Shown piece after piece: positions 1 through 5,616 of a stretch of 7,120 nt of DNA (the first letter of the stretch is position 1; every line of letters begins with the position of its first letter). Source of the stretch: an uncultured Elusimicrobiales bacterium (GTDB taxonomy: Bacteria; Elusimicrobiota; Elusimicrobia; Elusimicrobiales; Elusimicrobiaceae). Location of the stretch: the NCBI GenBank assembly GCA_934644855.1, contig CAKUDJ010000036.1:1-7120 (forward strand), given 5' to 3'. A program made the translations under genes and the position numbers. A model generated the notes under the pieces. That model had not been told where the DNA came from. It was given only the letters and a program-made list of their open reading frames with translations, and did not search any database.

Positions 1-1
1 G

Positions 2-79
2 GAATGGGCCCGGGTAGCGGTGCCGACGGGTTTGTGGTTAATGGGGGCTTATTTCATTTTGCTTTCTATTGTTCTGTAA
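2..79 (+). CDS. C-terminal end of an unidentified membrane protein (partial)
   Basis: Reading frame 2 is open from the window edge to a TAA at 77-79 and translates to 25 residues. It begins EWARVAVPTG, continues through a hydrophobic stretch (LWLMGAYFILLSIVL) and stops. That looks like the last transmembrane helix of an inner-membrane protein ending almost flush with the membrane. The gap to the next gene's start at 131 is 51 bases and shows no terminator, so the two may be co-transcribed. Frame 1 is also open here, but it would run past the next gene's start codon, and its translation does not look protein-like. The family cannot be told from this fragment. Confidence 0.5.
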   Translation, partial: EWARVAVPTGLWLMGAYFILLSIVL

Positions 80-113
80 GTTTTGCGCAGGCGGAGTTTT
101 TCCGGGCCGTATC

Positions 114-121
114 AAAAGGAG
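114..121 (+). promoter_or_regulatory. Ribosome binding site deciding the start at 131
   Basis: AAAAGGAG ends nine bases before the ATG at 131. It selects this ATG over an in-frame TTG at 83, which has no Shine-Dalgarno sequence and would bury the signal peptide behind 16 extra residues. Confidence 0.75.
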
Positions 122-130
122 CGTGGAAAT

Positions 131-1258
131 ATGAAACACTTGTCAACAATCGGTAGTGCGGTTTTTTGTTTGTGCTTCCTGTGTGTTTGCGCGCAGGCGC
201 AAGGGCCCTTAAAGCGGATAATTCCGGCGGTTAAAAAAGCCGTGCAAAAAACGGCGGCTACTCCGCCCAAAAAACCGATGACCCAAATGCTCCAGCAAAA
301 AGCGGTGCAGGCCCGGCGTGAAAAATTGAAACAGACGGTGTCCGCCACCGCGCCCAACCGGTTAAAATTGGCCGTATACACAATGACTACGGCGCAAATA
401 CGCGCCGCGCGTATGCAATATTACCGCAATATGCGCGAGTATGCCTCCCTTAAAAAACACATAGAAGCCCGCCTTTTTTATAAAGAACACCAACACGACC
501 GGATTTCCTCCATAGAACTGGCGGATTTGAATTTCCGCTTGTCCCAGTTGGAAGAAAAACTGGCTTGGAGCGCCATGGTGTTTTCGGATTCTCCGTTAAG
601 CGTGGCGCGCCGTCAATTAACGCAATTACGTTGCGAACTGGACCCGTTTGCGGTGCCGAAAGGGCTTACTCTGCCGGCGGCACTGCAACGCAAGGACCGT
701 AAATTTAATAAGAACGAATTTTATTTATACGGTAAGGACGGCTCCTCCCCGCATGTGTGGAACTATTCCTGGGTGTTCCCGTTTCTCAACCACCGCCGGG
801 CGCGGAACATAGCGGCCCAACTGCCGCCCAATTTGCACGTGGCCGTTTTGAACGATTCCCAATCGGCCCTCAATTCCATCTCTCAATGGCAGAAAAATGC
901 CGTATGGGGCAAAAATTTGCACGTGCGTGTTTTTGAAAATAGAGAGAACTTTTTGGCTTTTTTGCATAAAGGCGGCCAGGTGGATATGCTGATTACGGAT
1001 TTGGTTATGCCCAACGGCGGCGGTTTTTATTTGGCGGCCGAACTGCGCCAACAAGGGTATAAAATGCCCATTTTGGCGTTGTCTGCGTTTGGGGAATCCG
1101 AAAAACGCGGGCAAAAATTATTTTCTCTCGGCTTTGACGGGATGATTTCTACCCGCATAATGGATGGCTCCTTATTTGGCACTTCCGGCTATCTTACTTT
1201 TGTCAATGCCATACGCAATTACTACGCTTGGAAAAAATTAAGAGGTTGGAACCGTTAG
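131..1258 (+). CDS. Exported protein with C-terminal degenerate response-regulator receiver-like domain
   Basis: A 375-residue protein that I do not recognise as a named family. Residues 1-23 form a signal peptide: Lys3 near the N-terminus, a hydrophobic core containing four cysteines (13, 15, 18, 20), and a likely signal peptidase I cut after AQA. Residues 26-70 are lysine/alanine/proline-rich and basic. Residues 86-145 are helical, possibly coiled coil. Residues 235-370 resemble a CheY-like receiver: strand 1 ends in Asn241-Asp242 where an acidic pair is usual, strand 3 gives MLITDLVMPNGGG with Asp290 as the phospho-acceptor position, and strand 4 gives LALSAF with Ser318 at the Ser/Thr position. 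Strand 5 (GFDGMIST) has Ser/Thr where the conserved lysine should be. With one acidic residue and the lysine missing, ordinary phosphorelay chemistry is doubtful. The signal peptide would place the domain outside the cytoplasm, so it may be a binding or scaffold fold. The next operon has its own promoter just downstream. The receiver fold is fairly secure; the function is unknown. Confidence 0.8.
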   Translation: MKHLSTIGSAVFCLCFLCVCAQAQGPLKRIIPAVKKAVQKTAATPPKKPMTQMLQQKAVQARREKLKQTVSATAPNRLKLAVYTMTTAQIRAARMQYYRNMREYASLKKHIEARLFYKEHQHDRISSIELADLNFRLSQLEEKLAWSAMVFSDSPLSVARRQLTQLRCELDPFAVPKGLTLPAALQRKDRKFNKNEFYLYGKDGSSPHVWNYSWVFPFLNHRRARNIAAQLPPNLHVAVLNDSQSALNSISQWQKNAVWGKNLHVRVFENRENFLAFLHKGGQVDMLITDLVMPNGGGFYLAAELRQQGYKMPILALSAFGESEKRGQKLFSLGFDGMISTRIMDGSLFGTSGYLTFVNAIRNYYAWKKLRGWNR

Positions 1259-1264
1259 TATCAG

Positions 1265-1293
1265 TTGACAGCTGCGGCACAACCAACTATAAT
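1265..1293 (+). promoter_or_regulatory. Perfect-consensus sigma70 promoter of the hydrogenase operon
   Basis: TTGACA at 1265-1270 and TATAAT at 1288-1293 are separated by exactly 17 bases, which is the ideal housekeeping promoter. Transcription should begin near 1299-1301, leaving a leader of about 100 bases before hydC. Such a strong promoter fits a highly expressed fermentative hydrogenase and suggests that control, if any, is by repression or through the leader. Confidence 0.85.
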
Positions 1294-1304
1294 GAGAATT
1301 ATAG
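1287..1304 (+). promoter_or_regulatory. Candidate operator: 18-bp inverted repeat over the -10 box and start site
   Basis: CTATAAT and ATTATAG are perfect 7-bp arms around a GAGA centre. The left arm contains the whole -10 box and the right arm covers the likely transcription start, so a bound dimer would block RNA polymerase. Aligned from 1288 the sequence matches the classical 19-bp E. coli Fur consensus at 13 of 19 positions by hand count, including ATAATGA and AAT. Part of the match comes from the -10 box itself. Control of an iron-rich enzyme by an iron sensor would make sense, but the regulator is inferred. Confidence 0.4.
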
Positions 1305-1345
1305 GCCCGCCCGGGCCTGCAAAATTTTGCGCCCTCCGCGCAAAA
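1303..1345 (+). promoter_or_regulatory. Structured 5' leader of hydCBA mRNA
   Basis: Two hairpins lie just after the predicted transcription start. The first is AGGCCC-GCCC-GGGCCT (1303-1318), six perfect GC-rich pairs at the very 5' end of the transcript. The second is TTTTGCGC-CCTCC-GCGCAAAA (1325-1345), eight perfect pairs. A third pairing competes with both: GGGC (1313-1316) with GCCC (1331-1334), enclosing the self-complementary GCAAAATTTTGC (1319-1330). Neither hairpin is followed by a T-run on the + strand, so they are not intrinsic terminators. A stabilising 5' stem-loop is the simplest reading. It does not match any riboswitch class I recognise. Confidence 0.5.
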
Positions 1346-1376
1346 AAGTATTTATCCGTTCGTACTTGATGTATTA

Positions 1377-1395
1377 CCTTATTAAGGAGCCTTAA
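1377..1395 (+). promoter_or_regulatory. hydC ribosome binding site inside small competing stems
   Basis: The Shine-Dalgarno AAGGAG (1384-1389) sits nine bases before the hydC ATG. It is flanked on both sides by complementary sequence: CCTT (1377-1380) upstream and CCTTAA (1390-1395) downstream, the latter forming TTAAGG-AG-CCTTAA. Either short stem would partly hide the site. Both are weak and may have no effect. Confidence 0.5.
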
Positions 1396-1398
1396 AGT

Positions 1399-1884
1399 AT
1401 GACAGACCGTTTCTCACCTGCCGCAAAGATTCTAAAAGACCATGGGTATGATGCGTCCAAGCTCATCCCCATTTTGCAAAAAGTACAAGATGCTTACAAC
1501 TACCTGCCCGAAGATATTATGCGTTTTATAGCGGACGAGTTGGAGATTTCTCCCGCTAAAGTTTTCGGCGTGGCTACATTTTTTGCGCATTTTGCCATTA
1601 CGCCCAAAGGCAAGCATATCATCAAAGTATGCAACGGCACCGCGTGCCATGTAAAAGGGTCTTCCTTTGTAATTAATACCGTAAAAGACAAACTGAAACT
1701 CCGCCCCGGACAAGACACGACCGACGACCAACTATTTACCTTGGAATGTGTTTCCTGTTTAGGTGCGTGCGGCCTGGCCCCGGTGATGGTAATTGATGAC
1801 GTGGTACACGGGCAAATTACACCCGCTAAAGCCGTAGAACTGATAGATGCCATTATAAAGCAGGAGGCCGCCCATGCCCAATAA
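1399..1884 (+). CDS. hydC: HydC, NuoE-like [2Fe-2S] subunit of electron-bifurcating [FeFe] hydrogenase
   Basis: A 161-residue protein of normal length for the complex I 24-kDa (NuoE/HndA/HydC) family. Residues 1-70 are the helical N-terminal part, with the family-typical YNYLPEDIMRFIADEL and VFGVATFFAHF. Residues 70-155 form a thioredoxin-like fold binding one [2Fe-2S] cluster. The expected ligands are Cys78 and Cys83 (KVCNGTACHVKG) and Cys120 and Cys124 (SCLGACGLAPVM); Cys117 is an extra cysteine. In HydABC complexes this soluble cytoplasmic subunit binds HydB next to the flavin and its cluster belongs to the NADH-side electron module. It is the first gene of hydCBA, follows a consensus promoter, and overlaps hydB by 11 bases, which implies translational coupling. 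A stand-alone NuoE of respiratory complex I is unlikely, because hydB and an H-cluster hydA follow directly. Confidence 0.93.
   Translation: MTDRFSPAAKILKDHGYDASKLIPILQKVQDAYNYLPEDIMRFIADELEISPAKVFGVATFFAHFAITPKGKHIIKVCNGTACHVKGSSFVINTVKDKLKLRPGQDTTDDQLFTLECVSCLGACGLAPVMVIDDVVHGQITPAKAVELIDAIIKQEAAHAQ
1862..1867 (+). promoter_or_regulatory. hydB ribosome binding site inside the hydC coding end
   Basis: AGGAGG lies six bases before the hydB ATG at 1874 and within the last codons of hydC. It fixes the hydB start and makes the 11-base overlap credible. Confidence 0.8.
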
Positions 1885-3754
1885 ATCCATAGAACAAATT
1901 GCCAAAGATTACCAAAACGCCTATAAAAAAATTACGGGCCGCGTAGTGATTTGCGGCGGGACCGGCTGTATTGCCGGGGGCTCCTTAAAAGTGTATGAGG
2001 CGTTCCAACAGGAAATGGAAAAACGCCACATTGGCTTTTGTTTGCAAATTACCAAAGATTGCCACGAAAATTATTTAAGCATGAGCGGCTGCCGCGGTTT
2101 TTGTGCCATGGGGCCGCTGGTCAGCGTGGGTAATATTTTTTATACCAAAGTAAAACCGCAGGATGTGCCGGAAATTGTAGAAAAAACCCTCTTAAAAGGG
2201 GAAGTGCTAGACCGCCTGCTTTACCACAATCCGGCCAACAACCAAAAGGCCAAAACGGTGGAAGACATCCCTTTTTACGCCAAGCAGGAACGCCTTTTAC
2301 TGCATGATTGCGGGCGTATCAACCCGGAAGATATTAACGAATATATCGCCCACGGCGGTTATGCCCAGGCCAAACGCGCCTATACCCAAATGACGGATGA
2401 AGAAGTATGCAAAGAAATGATTGCCTCCGGCTTGCGCGGGCGCGGCGGCGGTGGATTCCCCACCGGCAAAAAGTGGGATTTAACCCGCGTGGAACCGGGC
2501 CCCAAAAAGTATGTCATTTGTAATGCCGACGAGGGTGACCCCGGCGCGTTTATGGACCGCAGCGTCATGGAAGGCAACCCCCATGCCGTAGTGGAAGGCA
2601 TGATGATTGCGGCGCGCGCCATCGGGGCCGACGAAGGCTATGTGTATGTGCGTATGGAATATCCGTTGGCTATCCAACGGGTACGCAAAGCCATAGAACA
2701 GGCGGAAAAATTAGGTTTATTGGGTAAAAATGTATTCGGCTCCGGCAAAGATTTTGTCATTCATGTCATGGAAGGCGCCGGCGCCTTTGTGTGCGGGGAA
2801 GAAACCGCGCTGATTGCATCCGTGGAAGGCAAACGCGGTATGCCTAAAATCAAGCCGCCTTTCCCCAGCCAGAGCGGGTTGTTCGGCAAGCCGACGGTTA
2901 TTAACAATGTGGAAACATTGGCTACCGTAGCCAAAGTGATGGAGATGGGTGCGGAGGCCTTTCGCAAAATCGGCACGTTGGGCAGCCCCGGTACCAAGAC
3001 TTTTGCGGTCACGGGGCATATTGCCAATACGGGGCTGGTGGAAGTGCCCATGGGCACCACCCTGCGCCAAGTGATTGACGACGTGGCCGGCGGCACGACG
3101 AATGACGACGGTACCGTGAATAAAGACGCCTTTAAGGCCGCGCAAATCGGCGGGCCTTCCGGCGGGTGCTTAACCCGGGAACATTTGGATTTACCCTTGG
3201 ATTTTGACTCCTTAAAATCCGTGGGGGCCATGGTGGGCTCCGGCGGGTTAGTGGTCATGAACGATAAAACCTGTATGGTGAATGTGGCCCGCTTTTTCTT
3301 GGAGTTTACACAACGGGAATCTTGCGGTAAGTGCGTGCCGTGCCGGGAAGGTACGGAACAAATGCTTACCATGCTCAACGATATTGTAGAGGGCCGGGCG
3401 ACCTTAAAAACCTTGGAAAATTTGGAAGATTTAGCCAAAGCCGTACAAAAATCTTCGTTATGCGCATTGGGCAAAACGGCGCCCAACCCGGTGCTTTCCA
3501 CCCTCAAACATTTTAGGGACGAATACTTGGCGCACGTGGTTGAAAAACGCTGCCCGGCCGGGGTGTGCAAGGCGTTGGCCCGGTTTGAAATCAACGCCGC
3601 CAAATGCAAAGGCTGCGGTATGTGCAAACGGGCGTGCCCCGTTTCCGCCATCAGCGGGAACGTTGGCAAGCCGCATCAAATTGACCCCAAAAAATGTATC
3701 AAGTGCGGGGGCTGTAAATCTACTTGCAAATTTGGCGCGGTTGTCACCGCCTAA
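1874..3754 (+). CDS. hydB: HydB, NuoF-like NADH/FMN and Fe-S subunit of bifurcating [FeFe] hydrogenase
   Basis: A 626-residue cytoplasmic flavoprotein and the presumed bifurcation subunit. Domains in order: an N-terminal thioredoxin-like [2Fe-2S] domain (Cys27, Cys32, Cys73, Cys77); the NuoF core with the glycine-rich RGRGGGGFPTGKKW (188-201), CNADEGDPGAFMDR (216-229) and GAGAFVCGEETAL (301-313), which bind FMN and NADH; a [4Fe-4S] site in ESCGKCVPCREG (Cys484, 487, 490) with Cys530; and a C-terminal two-[4Fe-4S] ferredoxin domain (Cys578/581/584/588 and Cys608/611/614/618). An extra pair, Cys560 and Cys565 (RCPAGVC), precedes the ferredoxin domain. The N-terminal [2Fe-2S] and C-terminal ferredoxin domains separate HydB from complex I NuoF. 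In studied HydABC enzymes FMN is the only flavin, and it splits or merges electrons among NADH, ferredoxin and the H2 site. All recognised ligands are intact. Confidence 0.94.
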   Translation: MPNKSIEQIAKDYQNAYKKITGRVVICGGTGCIAGGSLKVYEAFQQEMEKRHIGFCLQITKDCHENYLSMSGCRGFCAMGPLVSVGNIFYTKVKPQDVPEIVEKTLLKGEVLDRLLYHNPANNQKAKTVEDIPFYAKQERLLLHDCGRINPEDINEYIAHGGYAQAKRAYTQMTDEEVCKEMIASGLRGRGGGGFPTGKKWDLTRVEPGPKKYVICNADEGDPGAFMDRSVMEGNPHAVVEGMMIAARAIGADEGYVYVRMEYPLAIQRVRKAIEQAEKLGLLGKNVFGSGKDFVIHVMEGAGAFVCGEETALIASVEGKRGMPKIKPPFPSQSGLFGKPTVINNVETLATVAKVMEMGAEAFRKIGTLGSPGTKTFAVTGHIANTGLVEVPMGTTLRQVIDDVAGGTTNDDGTVNKDAFKAAQIGGPSGGCLTREHLDLPLDFDSLKSVGAMVGSGGLVVMNDKTCMVNVARFFLEFTQRESCGKCVPCREGTEQMLTMLNDIVEGRATLKTLENLEDLAKAVQKSSLCALGKTAPNPVLSTLKHFRDEYLAHVVEKRCPAGVCKALARFEINAAKCKGCGMCKRACPVSAISGNVGKPHQIDPKKCIKCGGCKSTCKFGAVVTA

Positions 3755-3769
3755 CCCAGGAGCGTATGT

Positions 3770-5506
3770 ATGGAAAAAGAACAATTTGTGACCATTGAAG
3801 GTAAAAGAGTTCCCATTGAAGGGGAGAAAAACTTGTTGGAGCTTATCCGCAAAGCGCATTTTAATATCGTCACTTTCTGCTACCACCCGGAACTGGCCGC
3901 TTACGGCGCGTGCCGCTTGTGTTTGGTGGAAGTAGAGGGTATGGGCATTGTGGCTTCTTGCACGGTGGCCCCGAAAGACGGAATGAAAGTGCGCGTAAAC
4001 AGCGACGAAATCCGCAAATTGCGCCGCATTAATTTGGAGCTTTTGCTGTCCTCCGGCAACCACGATTGCACCCTTTGCAGCAAATCCAATAATTGCAAAT
4101 TGCAAAAACTGGCCAAGGATTTGGACGTGACGGAAATCCGCTTCAAATCTAAAAAGTTGGATAGCCACAAAGACGCCACTTCCCCGGCGTTAGTGCGTGA
4201 CCACAGCAAATGTATTTTGTGCGGCAACTGCGTGCGTATCTGCAACGAAGTCCAAGGTATCGGCGCGATTGATTTTGCGTTCCGCGGGTTCCGCTCCAAA
4301 ATTGCCACAGCGTTTAATAAAGAATTGGGCCAAAGCCACGAATGTGTTTCCTGCGGCCAATGCGCGCGGGTGTGCCCTACCGGGGCGCTGATGCCGAATT
4401 CTTCGGAAATTGAAGACGTTTTTAAGGCCATTAACAACCCGGCCAAAAAAGTGGCGGTGCATATTGCCCCGGCCGTGCGCGTGGGGTTGGGCGAAATGTT
4501 CGGCCTGCCGCAAGGGCAAAATGTGGACGGCAAAATTGCCGCGGCCTTGCGTATGTTGGGCTTTGACTATGTGTACGACACGGCGTTCGCGGCCGATTTG
4601 ACCATTGTGGAAGAAGCCGGCGAATTTTTGGAACGCTTTAGAAAAGGCACCAACCTGCCGCAGTTTACCAGTTGTTGCCCGGCGTGGGTAAACTATGTGG
4701 AAAAATTTGCGCCGGAGTTTATCCCCAATTTATCCACGGCCCGTTCCCCCATGCAAATGATGGGCCCTATCCTCAAGGCGGATTACGAGGACCGCGGCGG
4801 CAAGCGGGAGGACCTGGTAGTGGTGGCCATTATGCCGTGTTCGGCCAAAAAATCGGAAGCCAAACGTGGGGAATTTTATGTAGAAGGCAACCCGGATACG
4901 GACTATGTAGTCACTACCGTGGGGCTTGCGCGTATGATTAAAGAGGCCGGCATAGACTTTGCCCATTTGGAAAACGAATGGTTTGATATGCCGTTTGGCA
5001 CCAAAACGGGCGCCGGGGTAATTTTCGGCGCCTCCGGCGGCGTGATGGAGGCGGCCTTGCGTTATGCCGCGGCCGAACTGGACCCGGCCAATGCGCGCAG
5101 CGTAAAGTTTGCCAGCTTAAGAGAGCCCAAAGTGTTTAAGGAAAAAATCATTACTATCGGGGATGTAAAAATCCGCACCGCGGTAGTAAGCGGGCTCAAA
5201 AATGCGCGTAAACTGCTGGAAGATATTAAGGCGGGCAAAGACCATTATGATTTTATAGAGGTTATGTCCTGCCAGGGCGGTTGTGTGGCCGGTGCGGGCC
5301 AACCGCAGTTTGACGGTTGGGCCCCGCGCAAAGTGCGTGCGGACGGACTGTATCAGGAAGATACGGAACTGGCCTATAAATCCCAAGATAACAGCGGTGT
5401 GCTAGCCTTGTACGGGCGCATTTTGGATAAAGTGGGCGGCCCGGTGGCGCACCAACTGCTGCATACGCATTACAAATCCAAAAAAGTGCGTGCGCGGGAA
5501 GAATAA
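3770..5506 (+). CDS. hydA: HydA, catalytic H-cluster subunit of bifurcating [FeFe] hydrogenase
   Basis: A 578-residue cytoplasmic [FeFe] hydrogenase. Residues 1-78 are a plant-type [2Fe-2S] domain (Cys37, 48, 51, 64). A His-ligated [4Fe-4S] motif follows, with His98, Cys100, Cys103 and Cys109. Next come two [4Fe-4S] clusters (Cys148/151/154/158 and Cys192/195/198/202). The H-domain has all three signatures: TSCCPAW (Cys302 as proton donor, Cys303 as ligand), MPCSAKKSEAKR (Cys357) and MSCQGGC (Cys501, Cys505). Glu282, Glu285, Arg289 and Ser322 lie where the proton path of Clostridium CpI is expected. A small-subunit-like tail ends the protein. No C-terminal [2Fe-2S] extension of the Thermotoga type is present. 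With HydB and HydC it should couple NADH plus reduced ferredoxin to H2 formation, reversibly. The start at 3770 follows CAGGAG (3757-3762), 15 bases after hydB; an ATG at 3766 is out of frame. It needs HydEFG, not seen here. Confidence 0.95.
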   Translation: MEKEQFVTIEGKRVPIEGEKNLLELIRKAHFNIVTFCYHPELAAYGACRLCLVEVEGMGIVASCTVAPKDGMKVRVNSDEIRKLRRINLELLLSSGNHDCTLCSKSNNCKLQKLAKDLDVTEIRFKSKKLDSHKDATSPALVRDHSKCILCGNCVRICNEVQGIGAIDFAFRGFRSKIATAFNKELGQSHECVSCGQCARVCPTGALMPNSSEIEDVFKAINNPAKKVAVHIAPAVRVGLGEMFGLPQGQNVDGKIAAALRMLGFDYVYDTAFAADLTIVEEAGEFLERFRKGTNLPQFTSCCPAWVNYVEKFAPEFIPNLSTARSPMQMMGPILKADYEDRGGKREDLVVVAIMPCSAKKSEAKRGEFYVEGNPDTDYVVTTVGLARMIKEAGIDFAHLENEWFDMPFGTKTGAGVIFGASGGVMEAALRYAAAELDPANARSVKFASLREPKVFKEKIITIGDVKIRTAVVSGLKNARKLLEDIKAGKDHYDFIEVMSCQGGCVAGAGQPQFDGWAPRKVRADGLYQEDTELAYKSQDNSGVLALYGRILDKVGGPVAHQLLHTHYKSKKVRAREE

Positions 5507-5540
5507 CAGTTGCCGTTAGGCTTGTTTTGGAATAGGGAAC

Positions 5541-5566
5541 GGGGCTCCGCAAGGGGCCCCTTTTTT
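5541..5566 (+). terminator. Strong intrinsic terminator of hydCBA
   Basis: GGGGCTCC (5541-5548) pairs with GGGGCCCC (5553-5560) over eight positions, one of them G-U, around a GCAA tetraloop of the stable GNRA type. Six T residues follow directly (5561-5566). It lies 34 bases after the hydA stop, closes the operon and separates it from the transporter gene. Confidence 0.93.
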
Positions 5567-5581
5567 GGGCATTGGCGGGCC

Positions 5582-5610
5582 TTTTGCGCCTGCTTTTATT
5601 TAGCTAAAAT
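5582..5610 (+). promoter_or_regulatory. Weak candidate promoter of the transporter gene
   Basis: TAAAAT (5605-5610) is a fair -10 box. The hexamer 17 bases upstream (TTTTGC, 5582-5587) is a poor -35. Transcription would start at about 5616-5617, on or next to the ATG. Some promoter is needed because a strong terminator lies directly upstream. Confidence 0.35.
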
Positions 5611-5616
5611 ATAAAT

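Noticed and set aside
83..130. TTG start that would lengthen the first full gene by 16 residues
   Set aside because: It has no ribosome binding site, while the ATG at 131 has AAAAGGAG at good spacing and begins a clean signal peptide.
1325..1345. Leader hairpin as an intrinsic terminator for the upstream gene
   Set aside because: On the + strand it is followed by A residues, not T. On the - strand it has a TTTT tail, but there is no - strand gene to end.
2761..3669. Long antisense open frame of 302 codons inside hydB
   Set aside because: It mirrors a strongly conserved coding region, has no recognisable domain, and is the expected by-product of codon bias on the opposite strand.
3331..3791. 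Short + strand open frames overlapping the end of hydB (3331-3516 and 3540-3791)
   Set aside because: They lie out of frame inside the ferredoxin domain coding sequence and have no ribosome sites or family features.
3458..4168. Antisense open frame of 236 codons across the hydB-hydA junction
   Set aside because: It overlaps two clear genes, is rich in His/Phe/Ala in a way typical of reverse-strand translation, and shows no family features.
1399..5506. hydCBA as part of a respiratory complex I (nuoE-nuoF-nuoG)
   Set aside because: The third subunit carries all three H-cluster signatures and the second has HydB-specific N- and C-terminal Fe-S domains; no membrane subunits follow.
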